From positions 16,587 to 43,916 of the forward strand of contig CAJTTQ010000015.1 in NCBI GenBank assembly GCA_910579145.1: 27,330 nucleotides of DNA, written 5' to 3'. The notes under the pieces were generated by a model. It saw only the letters and a program-made list of their open reading frames with translations, did not search any database and was not told the DNA's origin. The translations under genes and the position numbers were made by a program. Of the stretch, positions 1 through 8,600 are shown one piece after another (within the stretch, counting starts at the first letter, position 1; each line of letters opens with the position of its first letter). This stretch comes from an uncultured Eubacterium sp. (GTDB lineage Bacteria; Bacillota; Clostridia; Lachnospirales; Lachnospiraceae).

Positions 1-6
1 TTGTAC

Positions 7-35
7 TTGATTATTTCCATAAAAAACTATATTAT
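7..35 (+). promoter_or_regulatory. putative sigma-A promoter of ftsZ
   Basis: A TTGATT -35-like box (7-12) and a TATTAT -10-like box (30-35) are separated by 17 bases in a very AT-rich stretch, about 75 bases before the ftsZ start. The fit to the sigma-A consensus is good, but several other AT-rich hexamers nearby could serve, so the exact -10 is uncertain. Confidence 0.5.
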
Positions 36-112
36 ATATTATATATGCTTGTGATTTATATGATCATTCAGATTGTTAGATTCTTTTCTTATAAATAAAA
101 GGAGGAACTGTA

Positions 113-1345
113 GTGTTAGAAATTATGAACAATGAGGCAGAATCCACCGCGAAGATCGTTGTGATCGGAGTCGGGGGAGCTGGGAACAATGCCGTGAATC
201 GAATGATAGACGAAGGGATCAAAGGGGTCGAGTTTGTCTGCGTAAATACGGACAAGCAGCACCTCCGCAGCTGTAAGGCTCCGCTGAGCATGCAGATCGG
301 CGAAAAGCTGACGAAGGGTCTCGGCGCCGGAGCAAAACCGGAAGTCGGGGAAAAGGCAGCGGAAGAGAGCCGGGAAGAACTTACGGAAGTGATCAAAGGC
401 TGTGACATGATATTTGTCACATGCGGCATGGGCGGGGGAACCGGTACAGGAGCCGCTCCGGTCGTGGCCCAGATTGCCAAGGATATGGGGATATTAACGG
501 TAGGGGTTGTGACAAAGCCGTTTAAGTTTGAAGGAAAACAGCGTATGACGAATGCGCTCGGAGGAATTGACAAATTGAAGCAGCATGTGGACACGCTCAT
601 TGTCGTACCAAATGATAAGCTGCTTGAGATTAGTGATAAGAGAACGTCGATGGCAGAAGCGTTCTGCATGGCCGACCAGGTGCTGCAGCAGGGTGTGCAG
701 GGAATCACCGACCTGATCAATATGCCGGCGCTCATCAACCTCGATTTTGCCGATGTGGTGACAGTCATGCAGGACAAAGGGATCGCGCATATCGGTGTCG
801 GAAGCGGCAAAGGCGAGTCGAAGTGTCTGGACGCGGTTCAGGCGGCGATCACGAGTCCGCTGCTCGAGACGAGTATCGACGGCGCTTCCCATGTGATCAT
901 AAATGTATCTGGAGATATTGCCCTGCTTGAAGCAAACGAGGCAGCTACATATGTGCAGGAAATGGCCGGCGACGATGCCAATATCATCTTCGGTGCGAAA
1001 GTGGATGAAGAACATTCGGATACGGTGATGGTCACCGTGATCGCGACGGGGTTAGAGGAAAAAGGCGATTCCGCCTTTGGAAATTCGTTTGGTGCCAAGA
1101 CCAGCAGCATATTTGGAAATCCTGCGATGGCGGCCAATACGCCGATGAGAAAGCCGAGCTTTTTGTCCGGCATGGGAAATCAGTCCCGCACGCAGGCGCA
1201 GCCGGTACAGAAACAGCAGGCGCCAGAGGAGATGCCGGTTGTGACGAGGTCGCTCAATGTGCCCAGGTCAGCAGCGGCCGTAGAAAACCAGGAAGTTCAG
1301 GAAGGAATTAAGATTCCGCCATTTCTTCAGAAAAATAGAAAATAG
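113..1345 (+). CDS. ftsZ: cell division protein FtsZ
   Basis: FtsZ is the tubulin-like GTPase that polymerises into the Z ring at mid-cell and recruits the division machinery. The product has 410 residues, normal for the family. The N-terminal nucleotide fold is typical (IGVGGAGNNAVNRM near residues 20-33). The tubulin signature GGGTGTG lies at 107-113, and the synergy-loop NLDFAD at 209-214 supplies the catalytic aspartates. After a variable linker (about 325-400) the last ten residues, IPPFLQKNRK, are the conserved C-terminal peptide that binds FtsA or SepF. The start is a GTG with GGAGG seven bases upstream; an ATG four codons later (125) lacks such spacing. A promoter-like sequence precedes it, and secG follows after 12 bases, so the two are probably cotranscribed. 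Confidence 0.98.
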   Translation: MLEIMNNEAESTAKIVVIGVGGAGNNAVNRMIDEGIKGVEFVCVNTDKQHLRSCKAPLSMQIGEKLTKGLGAGAKPEVGEKAAEESREELTEVIKGCDMIFVTCGMGGGTGTGAAPVVAQIAKDMGILTVGVVTKPFKFEGKQRMTNALGGIDKLKQHVDTLIVVPNDKLLEISDKRTSMAEAFCMADQVLQQGVQGITDLINMPALINLDFADVVTVMQDKGIAHIGVGSGKGESKCLDAVQAAITSPLLETSIDGASHVIINVSGDIALLEANEAATYVQEMAGDDANIIFGAKVDEEHSDTVMVTVIATGLEEKGDSAFGNSFGAKTSSIFGNPAMAANTPMRKPSFLSGMGNQSRTQAQPVQKQQAPEEMPVVTRSLNVPRSAAAVENQEVQEGIKIPPFLQKNRK

Positions 1346-1357
1346 GAGGACTAGGAA

Positions 1358-1600
1358 ATGTCTACAGTAGTAAAAACAATGTTCGAGGTATTATATATTG
1401 TTATTTGTATTGCCATCATCGTGATCGTACTGATGCAGGAGGGCAAAAACTCCGGACTCGGAGCAATGACCGGTGCGGCAGACACTTACTGGAGCAAGAA
1501 CAAAGGAAGATCGACCGAGGGAAATCTCGTGAAGATCACGACGGTGCTCGGCGTTTTGTTCATGATTCTTTCTCTTGTGCTTTGCAAGTATATGGTATAA
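1358..1600 (+). CDS. secG: preprotein translocase subunit SecG
   Basis: SecG is the small accessory subunit of the SecYEG channel in the cytoplasmic membrane and promotes SecA-driven export. The 80-residue product has the family layout: an N-terminal membrane span (about 7-25), the conserved polar loop LMQEGKNSGLG followed by a glycine/alanine-rich stretch, and a second span (about 57-76). An AGGAGG-type site precedes the ATG at the usual distance. It sits 12 bases after ftsZ and directly before an intrinsic terminator, so it closes the ftsZ transcript. Length and motif agree well with clostridial SecG. Confidence 0.95.
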   Translation: MSTVVKTMFEVLYIVICIAIIVIVLMQEGKNSGLGAMTGAADTYWSKNKGRSTEGNLVKITTVLGVLFMILSLVLCKYMV

Positions 1601-1639
1601 TTCCGATATTTGATAAAAGACGAAACGGTAAGAAATAAT

Positions 1640-1687
1640 AACCTCTGAAGAGCGTTTGTAAGCGAAGCTTTCAGAGGTTTTCTTTTT
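1640..1687 (+). terminator. intrinsic terminator after secG
   Basis: A ten-base stem AACCTCTGAA (1640-1649) pairs perfectly with TTCAGAGGTT (1670-1679). The 20-base loop can form a short inner stem (AGCG/GCGAAGCT region). A T-rich tail, about ten bases, runs to 1687. This is a canonical factor-independent terminator and separates ftsZ-secG from rnr. Confidence 0.9.
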
Positions 1688-1742
1688 GCCGGATCATTTA
1701 AAAATCGTGCGTGATGCACAGGAAATGAGGATTAAGACGAAG

Positions 1743-3863
1743 ATGAAGAGTAGAAAAGATGTAGTATATGAACTGATCGGTGATGATCAGTGTAAGGCGA
1801 TGAAACGGAGGGAAATGGCCGTTTTCCTGCGGATCCCGAAAGGGGAGCGCCAGGAACTGTATGATATTTTAGATGAACTGTGCGCCGAGGGGAAGGTCGT
1901 GACAGATAAGCGCGGCCGGTACCGTCTGCCGGAGGAACATGTCGATGTGGGCGTGTTTATGGCTACGACGCGCGGATTTGGATTTGTGAGGATCGAAGGG
2001 CAGGACGATGATGTGTTCATTCCCGAACCGTACTGTGGCAGCGCCTACGACGGCGACCTTGTAAAAGTACAGGTCTATAGGGAGAGCGGCGGCCGCGGTA
2101 AACGGCGGGAAGGAAAGGTCACGGAGGTGGTGCAGAGGGCAAACCAAACGGTTGTCGGCACCTTTATGAGAAATGACACGTTTGGTTTTGTCGTGGTAGA
2201 CCGGGAAAAGTTTACGAGCGATGTCTATATCCCGAAATCAAAGACAAAGGGCGCCGTCAATGGCCATAAAGTCGTGGTGGAGATCGAAGATTTTGGCGAT
2301 GGCACGAAAAATCCCGAGGGAAAGGTGATCGAGATTCTCGGTCATGCAAATGATCCGGGTGTGGATATTTTATCCATCGTCCGGGCCTTCGGCCTGCCGG
2401 AGGAATTCCCGGATGAAGTGATGCGGCAGACGGAGAAGATCCCGTCGGCCGTGTCCCCGGATGAGATAGCTGGAAGGATGGATTTCAGGAACTGCCAGAC
2501 CGTGACGATCGACGGTGAGGACGCGAAGGATCTAGACGATGCGATCACGCTTTCGAAAACGGACGAGGGCGGGTATGAACTCGGCGTGCATATCGCGGAT
2601 GTGAGCCAGTATGTGACCGAGGGGTCTCCTCTGGACAAAGAGGCTCTCAGACGGGGGACGAGCGTCTATCTGGCCGACCGGGTCATTCCGATGCTCCCTC
2701 ATAAGCTCTCCAATGGCATCTGTTCCCTCAATGAGGGAGAGGACCGGCTGGCGCTGAGCTGTCTGATCACATATGACGCCAAGGGGAAGATACGGAGTAC
2801 GCGCATCGGGGAATCGATAGTCCGTGTGGACCGACGCATGAGTTATACCGATGTCAATGCGGTTGTCTCCCTTCACGACGCGGATACGAGAGAGCGGTAT
2901 CAGGAGTTTGTGCCGATGTTCGAACAGATGAAAGAACTGGCATCGATATTGCGCAGGAACCGGAAAAAACAAGGTTCGATCGATTTTGATTTTCCCGAGT
3001 GCAAGATCAAGCTGGACAAGCAGGGGCATCCGGTGGACATCGTACCGTATGACCGGAATACGGCGACAAAGATCATCGAGGAGTTTATGCTGGCGGCGAA
3101 TAAGGTCGTGGCGGAGGAGTATTTCTGGCAGGAGATCCCGTTCTTATACCGCACGCACGATTACCCGGATCTCGAAAAGATAAAAGAGCTGGCGGCACTT
3201 GCCAGGAATTTTTCCCACACGTTAAAGATCGGGACGGATGAAGTGCATCCGAGGGAGATCCAAAAGCTGATCGAGAGCATCGAGGGGACAGAAGAAGAGA
3301 TTTTCCTCAGCCGCCTGACGCTGCGCGCGATGAAGCGGGCGAAATACTCCACGGAAAATGACGGTCATTTCGGACTGGCGACAAAGTATTACTGCCATTT
3401 CACCTCTCCGATCCGCCGCTATCCGGATCTTCAGATCCACCGCATCATAAAAGAGGGGATGCGGGGCGGCATCCGGCCGAAGCGTCTGGAACACTATGAG
3501 AAGATCCTCGGGCAGGTGGCGAATGCGAGCAGTGATCTCGAGCGCCGGGCAGATGAGGCGGAAAGAGAAGTCGATAAGCTGAAAAAGGCGGAATATATGC
3601 GCACAAAACTGGGCGAGGAATACGAGGGCGTTATCAGCGGCGTGACGGGCTGGGGCATCTATGTGGAGCTGCCGAATACGGTAGAGGGCATGGTGCGGCT
3701 TGCCGATCTGGAAGATGACAGGTACGAGTATGACAGTGAGAACTACCGCGTCGTGGGAAGGAGCGGTGGCAGAGAGTACCGGCTCGGACAGAAGGTCACC
3801 GTCCAGGTGGCAGGTGCCGACCCGCTGTCCCGCACGATTGATTTTGTAATTCCACGGGATTAG
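1743..3863 (+). CDS. rnr: ribonuclease R (RNase R, RNB family 3'-5' exoribonuclease)
   Basis: RNase R degrades structured RNA 3' to 5' and takes part in mRNA turnover, rRNA quality control and removal of non-stop mRNA by trans-translation. Domains in order: an N-terminal winged-helix region (about 1-65), two cold-shock OB folds (about 70-215), the RNB catalytic domain with the metal-binding motif DAKDLDDA (260-267), and an S1 RNA-binding domain from about 625 with the typical GVISGVTGWGIYVEL pattern. The reading frame is open back to a TTG at 1686, but that lies in the T-tract of the preceding terminator. ATGs at 1725 and 1743 are better; I use 1743 because GAGG lies 12 bases upstream and the N-terminus then matches the family. 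smpB follows, a common rnr-smpB pairing with related function. Confidence 0.95.
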   Translation: MKSRKDVVYELIGDDQCKAMKRREMAVFLRIPKGERQELYDILDELCAEGKVVTDKRGRYRLPEEHVDVGVFMATTRGFGFVRIEGQDDDVFIPEPYCGSAYDGDLVKVQVYRESGGRGKRREGKVTEVVQRANQTVVGTFMRNDTFGFVVVDREKFTSDVYIPKSKTKGAVNGHKVVVEIEDFGDGTKNPEGKVIEILGHANDPGVDILSIVRAFGLPEEFPDEVMRQTEKIPSAVSPDEIAGRMDFRNCQTVTIDGEDAKDLDDAITLSKTDEGGYELGVHIADVSQYVTEGSPLDKEALRRGTSVYLADRVIPMLPHKLSNGICSLNEGEDRLALSCLITYDAKGKIRSTRIGESIVRVDRRMSYTDVNAVVSLHDADTRERYQEFVPMFEQMKELASILRRNRKKQGSIDFDFPECKIKLDKQGHPVDIVPYDRNTATKIIEEFMLAANKVVAEEYFWQEIPFLYRTHDYPDLEKIKELAALARNFSHTLKIGTDEVHPREIQKLIESIEGTEEEIFLSRLTLRAMKRAKYSTENDGHFGLATKYYCHFTSPIRRYPDLQIHRIIKEGMRGGIRPKRLEHYEKILGQVANASSDLERRADEAEREVDKLKKAEYMRTKLGEEYEGVISGVTGWGIYVELPNTVEGMVRLADLEDDRYEYDSENYRVVGRSGGREYRLGQKVTVQVAGADPLSRTIDFVIPRD

Positions 3864-3897
3864 GTTTTTTAATACCGTGGGATTGGGTTTGTTCATA
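3852..3897 (+). repeat. imperfect 23-base tandem repeat at the end of rnr
   Basis: Two adjacent 23-base units (3852-3874 and 3875-3897) match at 18 of 23 positions. Both begin CC and carry a GGGATT core. The first unit contains the rnr stop codon, and the second fills most of the rnr-smpB gap. It looks like a small slippage duplication; no function is evident. Confidence 0.6.
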
Positions 3898-3919
3898 GAT
3901 AGGAGGCGAAAAGTAAGAG

Positions 3920-4384
3920 ATGGGGAAAGATAGTATACGCCTTGTCGCGAATAATAAAAAGGCATGGCATGATTATTTTATAGAGGATAAGTACGAGGCC
4001 GGCATTGAACTTCACGGAACCGAGGTAAAATCGATCCGGCAGGGCCATTGCAGCATCAAAGAAGCGTTTATCCGCGTGGAACGGGGGGAAGTGTTTATTT
4101 ACGGGATGCACGTAAGTCCGTACGAGAAGGGCAATATATTCAACAAAGACCCCCTTCGGGTGCGCAAGCTCCTCCTTCACCGCAGTGAGATCCGGAAACT
4201 GGTGGGCAAAATGGCGCAAAAAGGATATACGCTCGTCCCGCTCCAGGTCTATTTCAAAGGCAGCCATATCAAAGTGGAGATTGCGCTTTCGAAAGGAAAG
4301 AAGTTGTATGACAAGCGCGAGGATATTGCGAAAAAGGACCAAAGACGGGCAGCCGAACGTGATTTTAAAGTTAGAAATTTGTAA
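3920..4384 (+). CDS. smpB: SsrA (tmRNA)-binding protein SmpB
   Basis: SmpB binds the tRNA-like part of tmRNA and delivers it to stalled ribosomes, tagging incomplete proteins and releasing non-stop mRNA. The 154-residue product has the family hallmarks: the beta-barrel start NKKAWHDYFIEDKYEAGI, the GTEVKSIRQG motif, the KGYTLVPLQVYFK segment, and the basic C-terminal tail KGKKLYDKREDIAKKDQRR that enters the ribosome's mRNA channel. AGGAGG at 3901-3906 is 13 bases from the ATG, a little far but without a better start. It follows rnr by 56 bases, which fits the joint role of RNase R and trans-translation. The tmRNA gene itself is not found nearby. Confidence 0.97.
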   Translation: MGKDSIRLVANNKKAWHDYFIEDKYEAGIELHGTEVKSIRQGHCSIKEAFIRVERGEVFIYGMHVSPYEKGNIFNKDPLRVRKLLLHRSEIRKLVGKMAQKGYTLVPLQVYFKGSHIKVEIALSKGKKLYDKREDIAKKDQRRAAERDFKVRNL

Positions 4385-4420
4385 TCTTTTTTAACTTTTT
4401 TTAATAATTCTGTAATAAAG

Positions 4421-4449
4421 TTAACAAAATTGAATATACTCTATTATAA
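4421..4449 (+). promoter_or_regulatory. putative promoter in the smpB-hydrolase gap
   Basis: The 162-base gap 4385-4546 starts with T-rich runs and a weak AT palindrome (TTAACTTT at 4391, AAAGTTAA at 4417). TTAACA (4421-4426) and TTATAA (4444-4449) are 17 bases apart and could form a sigma-A promoter for the hydrolase gene, giving a leader of about 90 bases. Small hairpins are possible in that leader (around 4490-4510), but I recognise no riboswitch class. Confidence 0.45.
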
Positions 4450-4546
4450 GCCAGTTAGGTGAAACGTACAACAGTTCCGTCAAAAGACAACCTGCACGGG
4501 CAGATGTCAGGCGATGGCGGAGCGGTTTGGAAGTGAGGCAGAGTAT

Positions 4547-5227
4547 ATGAGAAGGATCAGAATTATTACAACAGTATTGTACATGGTATTTGCAGTGGAA
4601 ATAGTAAGCGCTTGGGAGAAAAAGCCAAATGCGATCGAGGCGGCTGCTTTTACGCAGACGATCGTGTACGGCGAGGTGGAAGGTGAAAACCAGCTTGCGC
4701 TACAGGAACTGGCAGCGCGGGCCGATTACGCAAAGATGAAAACACTGGAGCGGGAGAGGTGCAACGAGTACTGCGCCCTGGAGAACCAGCTGGAAGAGGA
4801 GGAACATGAACTGTCGTGGAAAAGGGAGCAGAGACGCAAAGCGAGGGAGCAGAAAAAGCGAAGGGAAGAGCGGGCCATACTCGAGCGGATCGTCGAGGCG
4901 GAAGCCGGAGACCAGGATCTCAAAGGCCGCATCCTCGTGGCGAATGTGATCATGAACCGGGTGAAATCGAGTCATTTTCCTGATTCCGTAAGAGGCGTTG
5001 TATTTGCGCACCGCCAGTTTTCTCCGATCGCAAACGGAAGCTATTACCGCGTGACGGTGTCGGAAAAGACAAAAAAAGCCGTGCAAAAGGCGGTAAAAGG
5101 AACCGACTACTCGAAGGGCGCTCTGTATTTCATGTGCCGCAGCGCCTCCACGCCGTCCAATGTGGCGTGGTTTGACCGGGCGCTGACGAAGGTGAAGGAA
5201 TACGGGTGCCACGAGTTTTTTAAGTGA
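4547..5227 (+). CDS. secreted cell-wall hydrolase, SleB/CwlJ (Hydrolase_2) family
   Basis: The C-terminal half (about 110-226) is a SleB-type catalytic domain: ERIVEAEAGDQDLKGRILVANVIMNR carries the candidate catalytic glutamate, followed by FSPIANGSYY and the ALYFM..S pattern. The family includes spore-cortex lytic transglycosylases, and many clostridia carry vegetative homologues. Residues 1-20 form a signal peptide or membrane anchor (MRRIRIITTVLYMVFAVEIV). Residues 55-110 are a highly charged, probably coiled-coil linker rich in E, K and R. The frame is open to an ATG at 4514, but I choose 4547: GTGAGG lies eight bases upstream and the protein then begins with a proper signal sequence. 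It is the last gene that looks chromosomal. Substrate and spore versus vegetative role cannot be settled from sequence. Confidence 0.8.
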   Translation: MRRIRIITTVLYMVFAVEIVSAWEKKPNAIEAAAFTQTIVYGEVEGENQLALQELAARADYAKMKTLERERCNEYCALENQLEEEEHELSWKREQRRKAREQKKRREERAILERIVEAEAGDQDLKGRILVANVIMNRVKSSHFPDSVRGVVFAHRQFSPIANGSYYRVTVSEKTKKAVQKAVKGTDYSKGALYFMCRSASTPSNVAWFDRALTKVKEYGCHEFFK

Positions 5228-5257
5228 GGTCTTTCCAAAAGGAAAATAGAAAAAGAA

Positions 5258-5299
5258 CAGCCTGTACCGGCCTCTATCGGGGGATTTCGGCGCAGGCTG
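5258..5299 (+). other. hairpin downstream of the SleB-type gene
   Basis: CAGCCTG (5258-5264) pairs with CAGGCTG (5293-5299), with an additional inner CCG/CGG pairing. There is no T-tract after it, so it is not a standard terminator. It lies at the transition from chromosomal to element genes. It could be a 3' mRNA end structure or part of the element's boundary; neither can be proven here. Confidence 0.5.
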
Positions 5300-5304
5300 G
5301 TAAA

Positions 5305-5313
5305 TGTTAAAAT
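5305..5313 (+). promoter_or_regulatory. possible extended -10 promoter at the start of the element operon
   Basis: TGTTAAAAT is an extended -10 match (TG at 5305-5306, one base, TAAAAT at 5308-5313). No convincing -35 is present. Predicted initiation near 5320 would fall inside the first arm of the following terminator hairpin. No better promoter is seen before the first element gene. Confidence 0.3.
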
Positions 5314-5315
5314 AT

Positions 5316-5361
5316 AGTGCGAAAAGTACCAAAAACGGAGTGCTTTTCGCGCTCTTTTTTT
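5316..5361 (+). terminator. intrinsic terminator between chromosome and element genes
   Basis: An 11-pair stem (AGTGCGAAAAG at 5316-5326 with CTTTTCGCGCT at 5343-5353, one G-U pair) is followed by a seven-T tract (5355-5361). It should stop transcripts coming from the SleB-type gene. Only 39 bases separate it from the first element gene. Confidence 0.85.
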
Positions 5362-5400
5362 AGTTTCTGGGAAAAAACTGTACAAAAAGGAGGGGAAACG

Positions 5401-5592
5401 ATGCCAAGGGCAAGGCTCTCTTATGAGGAAAGGCTGTATCTTGAATACTCCTTAAAGTGTGGCAGATCTGGTTTTGATATATGCAGGCACCTGGGAATCA
5501 GTACGCAGCAGTTAAAGAGAGAAAAGGAGCTCGGATGGGTCAGGGATGAAAAAAGATACAGTGCCGAAAAGGCACAGCTCTCATTGAAATAA
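5401..5592 (+). CDS. small helix-turn-helix protein, first gene of the element
   Basis: The 63-residue product reads YEERLYLEYSLKCGRSGFDI then CRHLGISTQQLKREKELG, a helix-turn-helix reminiscent of the N-terminal DNA-binding segment of IS30-type transposases (an acidic start followed by a long helix, then LGIS as the turn). There is no transposase catalytic domain and no sign of truncation, as the gene has its own AGGAGGGG site and stop. The frame extends upstream to 5317, but that start lies in the terminator stem; ATG 5401 has perfect spacing. Being first in the operon, it may regulate the transfer genes, but this is inference. It is followed after 31 bases by the adhesin gene. Confidence 0.65.
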   Translation: MPRARLSYEERLYLEYSLKCGRSGFDICRHLGISTQQLKREKELGWVRDEKRYSAEKAQLSLK

Positions 5593-5593
5593 G

Positions 5594-5623
5594 TGTGGTC
5601 AAAACCACGGAAAGGATCAAAAA
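5594..5623 (+). promoter_or_regulatory. hairpin plus GGAAAGGA leader of the adhesin gene
   Basis: GTGGT (5595-5599) pairs with ACCAC (5604-5608) around a CAAA loop; a flanking T-G pair extends it. The sequence GGAAAGGA (5609-5616) follows directly and serves as ribosome binding site for ATG 5624. The same design occurs before the genes at 11348 and 13904, and the 13904 copy is a sequence duplicate. A role in translation control or mRNA stability is inferred. Confidence 0.6.
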
Positions 5624-8600
5624 ATGAAACGAAAATGGAAACGATTTATGGCTGGCATACTGGCGGCAGTTATGGTACTTACCATCTGCCCGCAGTTGAG
5701 GCCTGGTACTGCACATGCAGCGAGCGTCGGTTACGATAGGGTGTATGTAAATGGTTCTTACACGATCGGAAGCAAAACAAAATCCGGCTGCTGGTTTAAG
5801 TGGGACCTGAATAACAAGGACGGATTCTGTATGACGCTGGGAGGAAGGTGTTCCCGCGGTGCCACCTACGAGGCAGAAGGCGGACAGGCAACTTATACAA
5901 ACAACAGCACAGGGGATAATCTCCTGATGGGGAAGATTATTTACTGGTATGACACAAAAAAAGGAGGCTCCAAAAGTGCATGGGTGATCGCACAGGGACT
6001 TTTCTGGTGTATCAGGGAAGGTAAGACCAGCAAGGCAGACTTAACCGGTATTATCCATGACATCAAGTCGAATAACGGGTATTTCCAGAACAAGTCGGCG
6101 GAACAGATCTATTCGGAGATCTTTGACACGGCCGATGCCTTTACAGCAACGGCACAGTTATGGAAAAAGACAGGTGCCTCAAGGGGATGGCAGGTGCTGA
6201 TGACGGTTGAGTCTGAAGAAAAACCAATAATTCCTACAATAAAGATACATCCTTACCAGGCTTCGCTGAAGTTCCGTCAGAAAGTCATGGTAAAAAAAGT
6301 GGATGAGGACGGGAATGCACTGGCGGGTGTCAGCTTTACCCTTTCCGTGGGGAATGATGATTTAAGTTCCTTCATTGTAACTGACCGGAACGGAACCAGT
6401 CAGGAGATCAGTGTGGATGATGGGGGATATGAGATTGACGCCGTCACCAACGCCAGCGGGGAAATCCTTTTTACGCTAATATATGAATCCACTTCCTCCA
6501 AGTACCATTACATCACATGGGAGGATGATGACGGGACGGTTCATCAGGGAAGTGCCGGACTGGATGCGGAAACACTGGCAAAAGTCAAGAGTAAGTTTGA
6601 TGAACGGGAATATACCTACCCGGCGGACATGACGAGCGGCGCTGCGTCCGGTCTTGCGTTTACGGAGATGGAGCAAAAGCTGAAAAAAATAGACAGTACT
6701 TATATCCTGACTGAGACATCCACCGGAAACGGAAACCTCATTGCCGGAACGGAGTATGCGGCTGGAAAAAGTTTTACCGTAGGCAGTGACCGGAATGTCT
6801 ACTATCTGAAGGGAGATGTAGGATTTGCAGGAGGCTGGGAGGATGACCTTGGTTACCTGAAAGACGACCAGGGAAATCCTTTGGACATGACATACCAGGT
6901 AGGGACGGTGACAAACCAGTATAAAAAAGTGACTGTTGATGTGCAGAAGAGAGCAGATAATACTGAGGGTGGAGAGGCCTACGGGGATGCGGAATTGTCG
7001 GGAGCGGTCTATATGCTCTACAGTGATGCGGCATGTACGCAGCCGGCAATAGTCTATTCATCAGAAAACGGAACGTATACAAAGACATGTACTGGGTATA
7101 CGACCGATGGTGAGGGAAAGTTCAGTACGGACTTCATTCGGTGTGGAACAACCTATTATTTGAAAGAGGTATCTCCCCCAGAAGGGTTCCTTTTAAGTGA
7201 AGAGGTGACGCCGGTAGAGGCGGACGGAAGTGCGTATAGCGTGGAATGGTCATATGATGCTGTTTCAAAAAAGGTAAAAGATCATGAGATCTTTAACGCC
7301 ATAAGCGTCATTAAGTACTGTGCTGATCCGGAAGAGAGTAATGTTGGTGACGGGGCCGGGCATTTACTGGTAGGCGAAAAGGGGGCCACGTTCCAGGTCT
7401 GGCTGGAATCGGCAGGCAGTTATGAGGCTGCTAATGATACATACGAGAGGGATACCATCGTCTGTGATGAAGAAGGTGTTGCGACCACAAAACAGCTTGC
7501 CTATGGTACATATGTCGTACACCAGACAAAATGCGGGGAAGGCAGGGATACGGCACTGGTACATGACTTTAAGGTGGAAGTAAAAGAGGATTCCAGCCAG
7601 AGGCCGAACGGATATAAAAGAGTCGCGGAAGATCCTGATTTTACCTCGTACGTCCGTGTCACCAAGGTTGACAAGCAGACCGGTAAATCCGTTCTGAAAG
7701 CCGGAACTGTATATCAGATCTATAAAGTAAACAAAGACGGCACGGAATCACTTGTGTCACAGAGTTACAGTGACGGCAGCGGGATGAAGATCATATCTGA
7801 ATATATGACTGATGAATCCGGGCAGATCATGACAGTGAAACCATTAAAGAGCGGGACGTATCGTGTGTATGAGAGGGATTCCGCTCCTGGACTGCGGATC
7901 GAAACGAAATATATCGAGATCGAGATTAACAGTAAAAACGACAATTACAAGATCTACACCGATGAGATGGGAAATACATACCAGGTTACAGAGGGAACAT
8001 ACATCAACACGGAAACAAAAGGGAAGCTTTCGATTGCAAAAACGGGGGAAGTCCTGACCGGCTATGATAAGAAGGAAAAGAAATTTGTGTATGAGGACAG
8101 AACCCTTTCCGGTGCAGTCTTTGGGATCTATGCGGATGGGGACATCCTGACGCAGGATGCCCAGGGAACGAAATGGTTCGATGATAAGGAACTGGTTGCC
8201 ACGATCACGAGCGGTACCGGGGCAGAGTTTACGAAAGACATTGAGAACATCACTGGTTATGAAACGGCAGAGAATGGGAAAGTAACCGTTACGCTGCCAC
8301 TCGGAAAGTATGTTGTCAGGGAAATATCAACCCCGTATGGATATGTGCTTCCCAAACAATCCGAATGGAACGTAAACTTTACGTGGAATAACAGCTGGGA
8401 TGAATACGTCTTCAATTCCACCAAAGTAACGGATAAAGAAGGCACCCTCAACGTGTGGAATGAGAGGGCGAAAGCAGAGATCGGGATTACCAAAACGGAT
8501 AAAGACAATAAAGCTCCCGTCAGCGGCGCCGTTTTCGGGGTATACACGCCGGATGACATTTATAACGCAGACGGCAGGCGGATTGTAAAAGCAGGGACAC

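Noticed and set aside
1686..1742. TTG start giving a longer RNase R
   Set aside because: It lies in the T-tract of the intrinsic terminator and adds residues not typical of the family.
3222..3965. Long open frame on the - strand over rnr (247 codons), and similar ones over ftsZ and the TadZ-like gene
   Set aside because: They mirror real + strand genes with strong family matches, have no ribosome site or recognisable motif, and are explained by codon bias.
4385..4546. tmRNA (ssrA) gene next to smpB
   Set aside because: The gap is too short (162 bases) and lacks the tRNA-like ends and tag reading frame.
4480..4546. Fluoride-type riboswitch suggested by GGCGATGGCGG before the SleB-type gene
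   Set aside because: The following bases do not give the conserved pairing and AAAC segment of the crcB motif; resemblance is limited to a short word.
5317..5400. Longer form of the small HTH protein starting at GTG 5317
   Set aside because: The extension is the translated terminator hairpin; ATG 5401 has an ideal ribosome site.
5401..5592. Remnant of an IS30-type transposase
   Set aside because: Only a short HTH is shared; it has a complete small frame with its own start and stop and no inverted repeats nearby.
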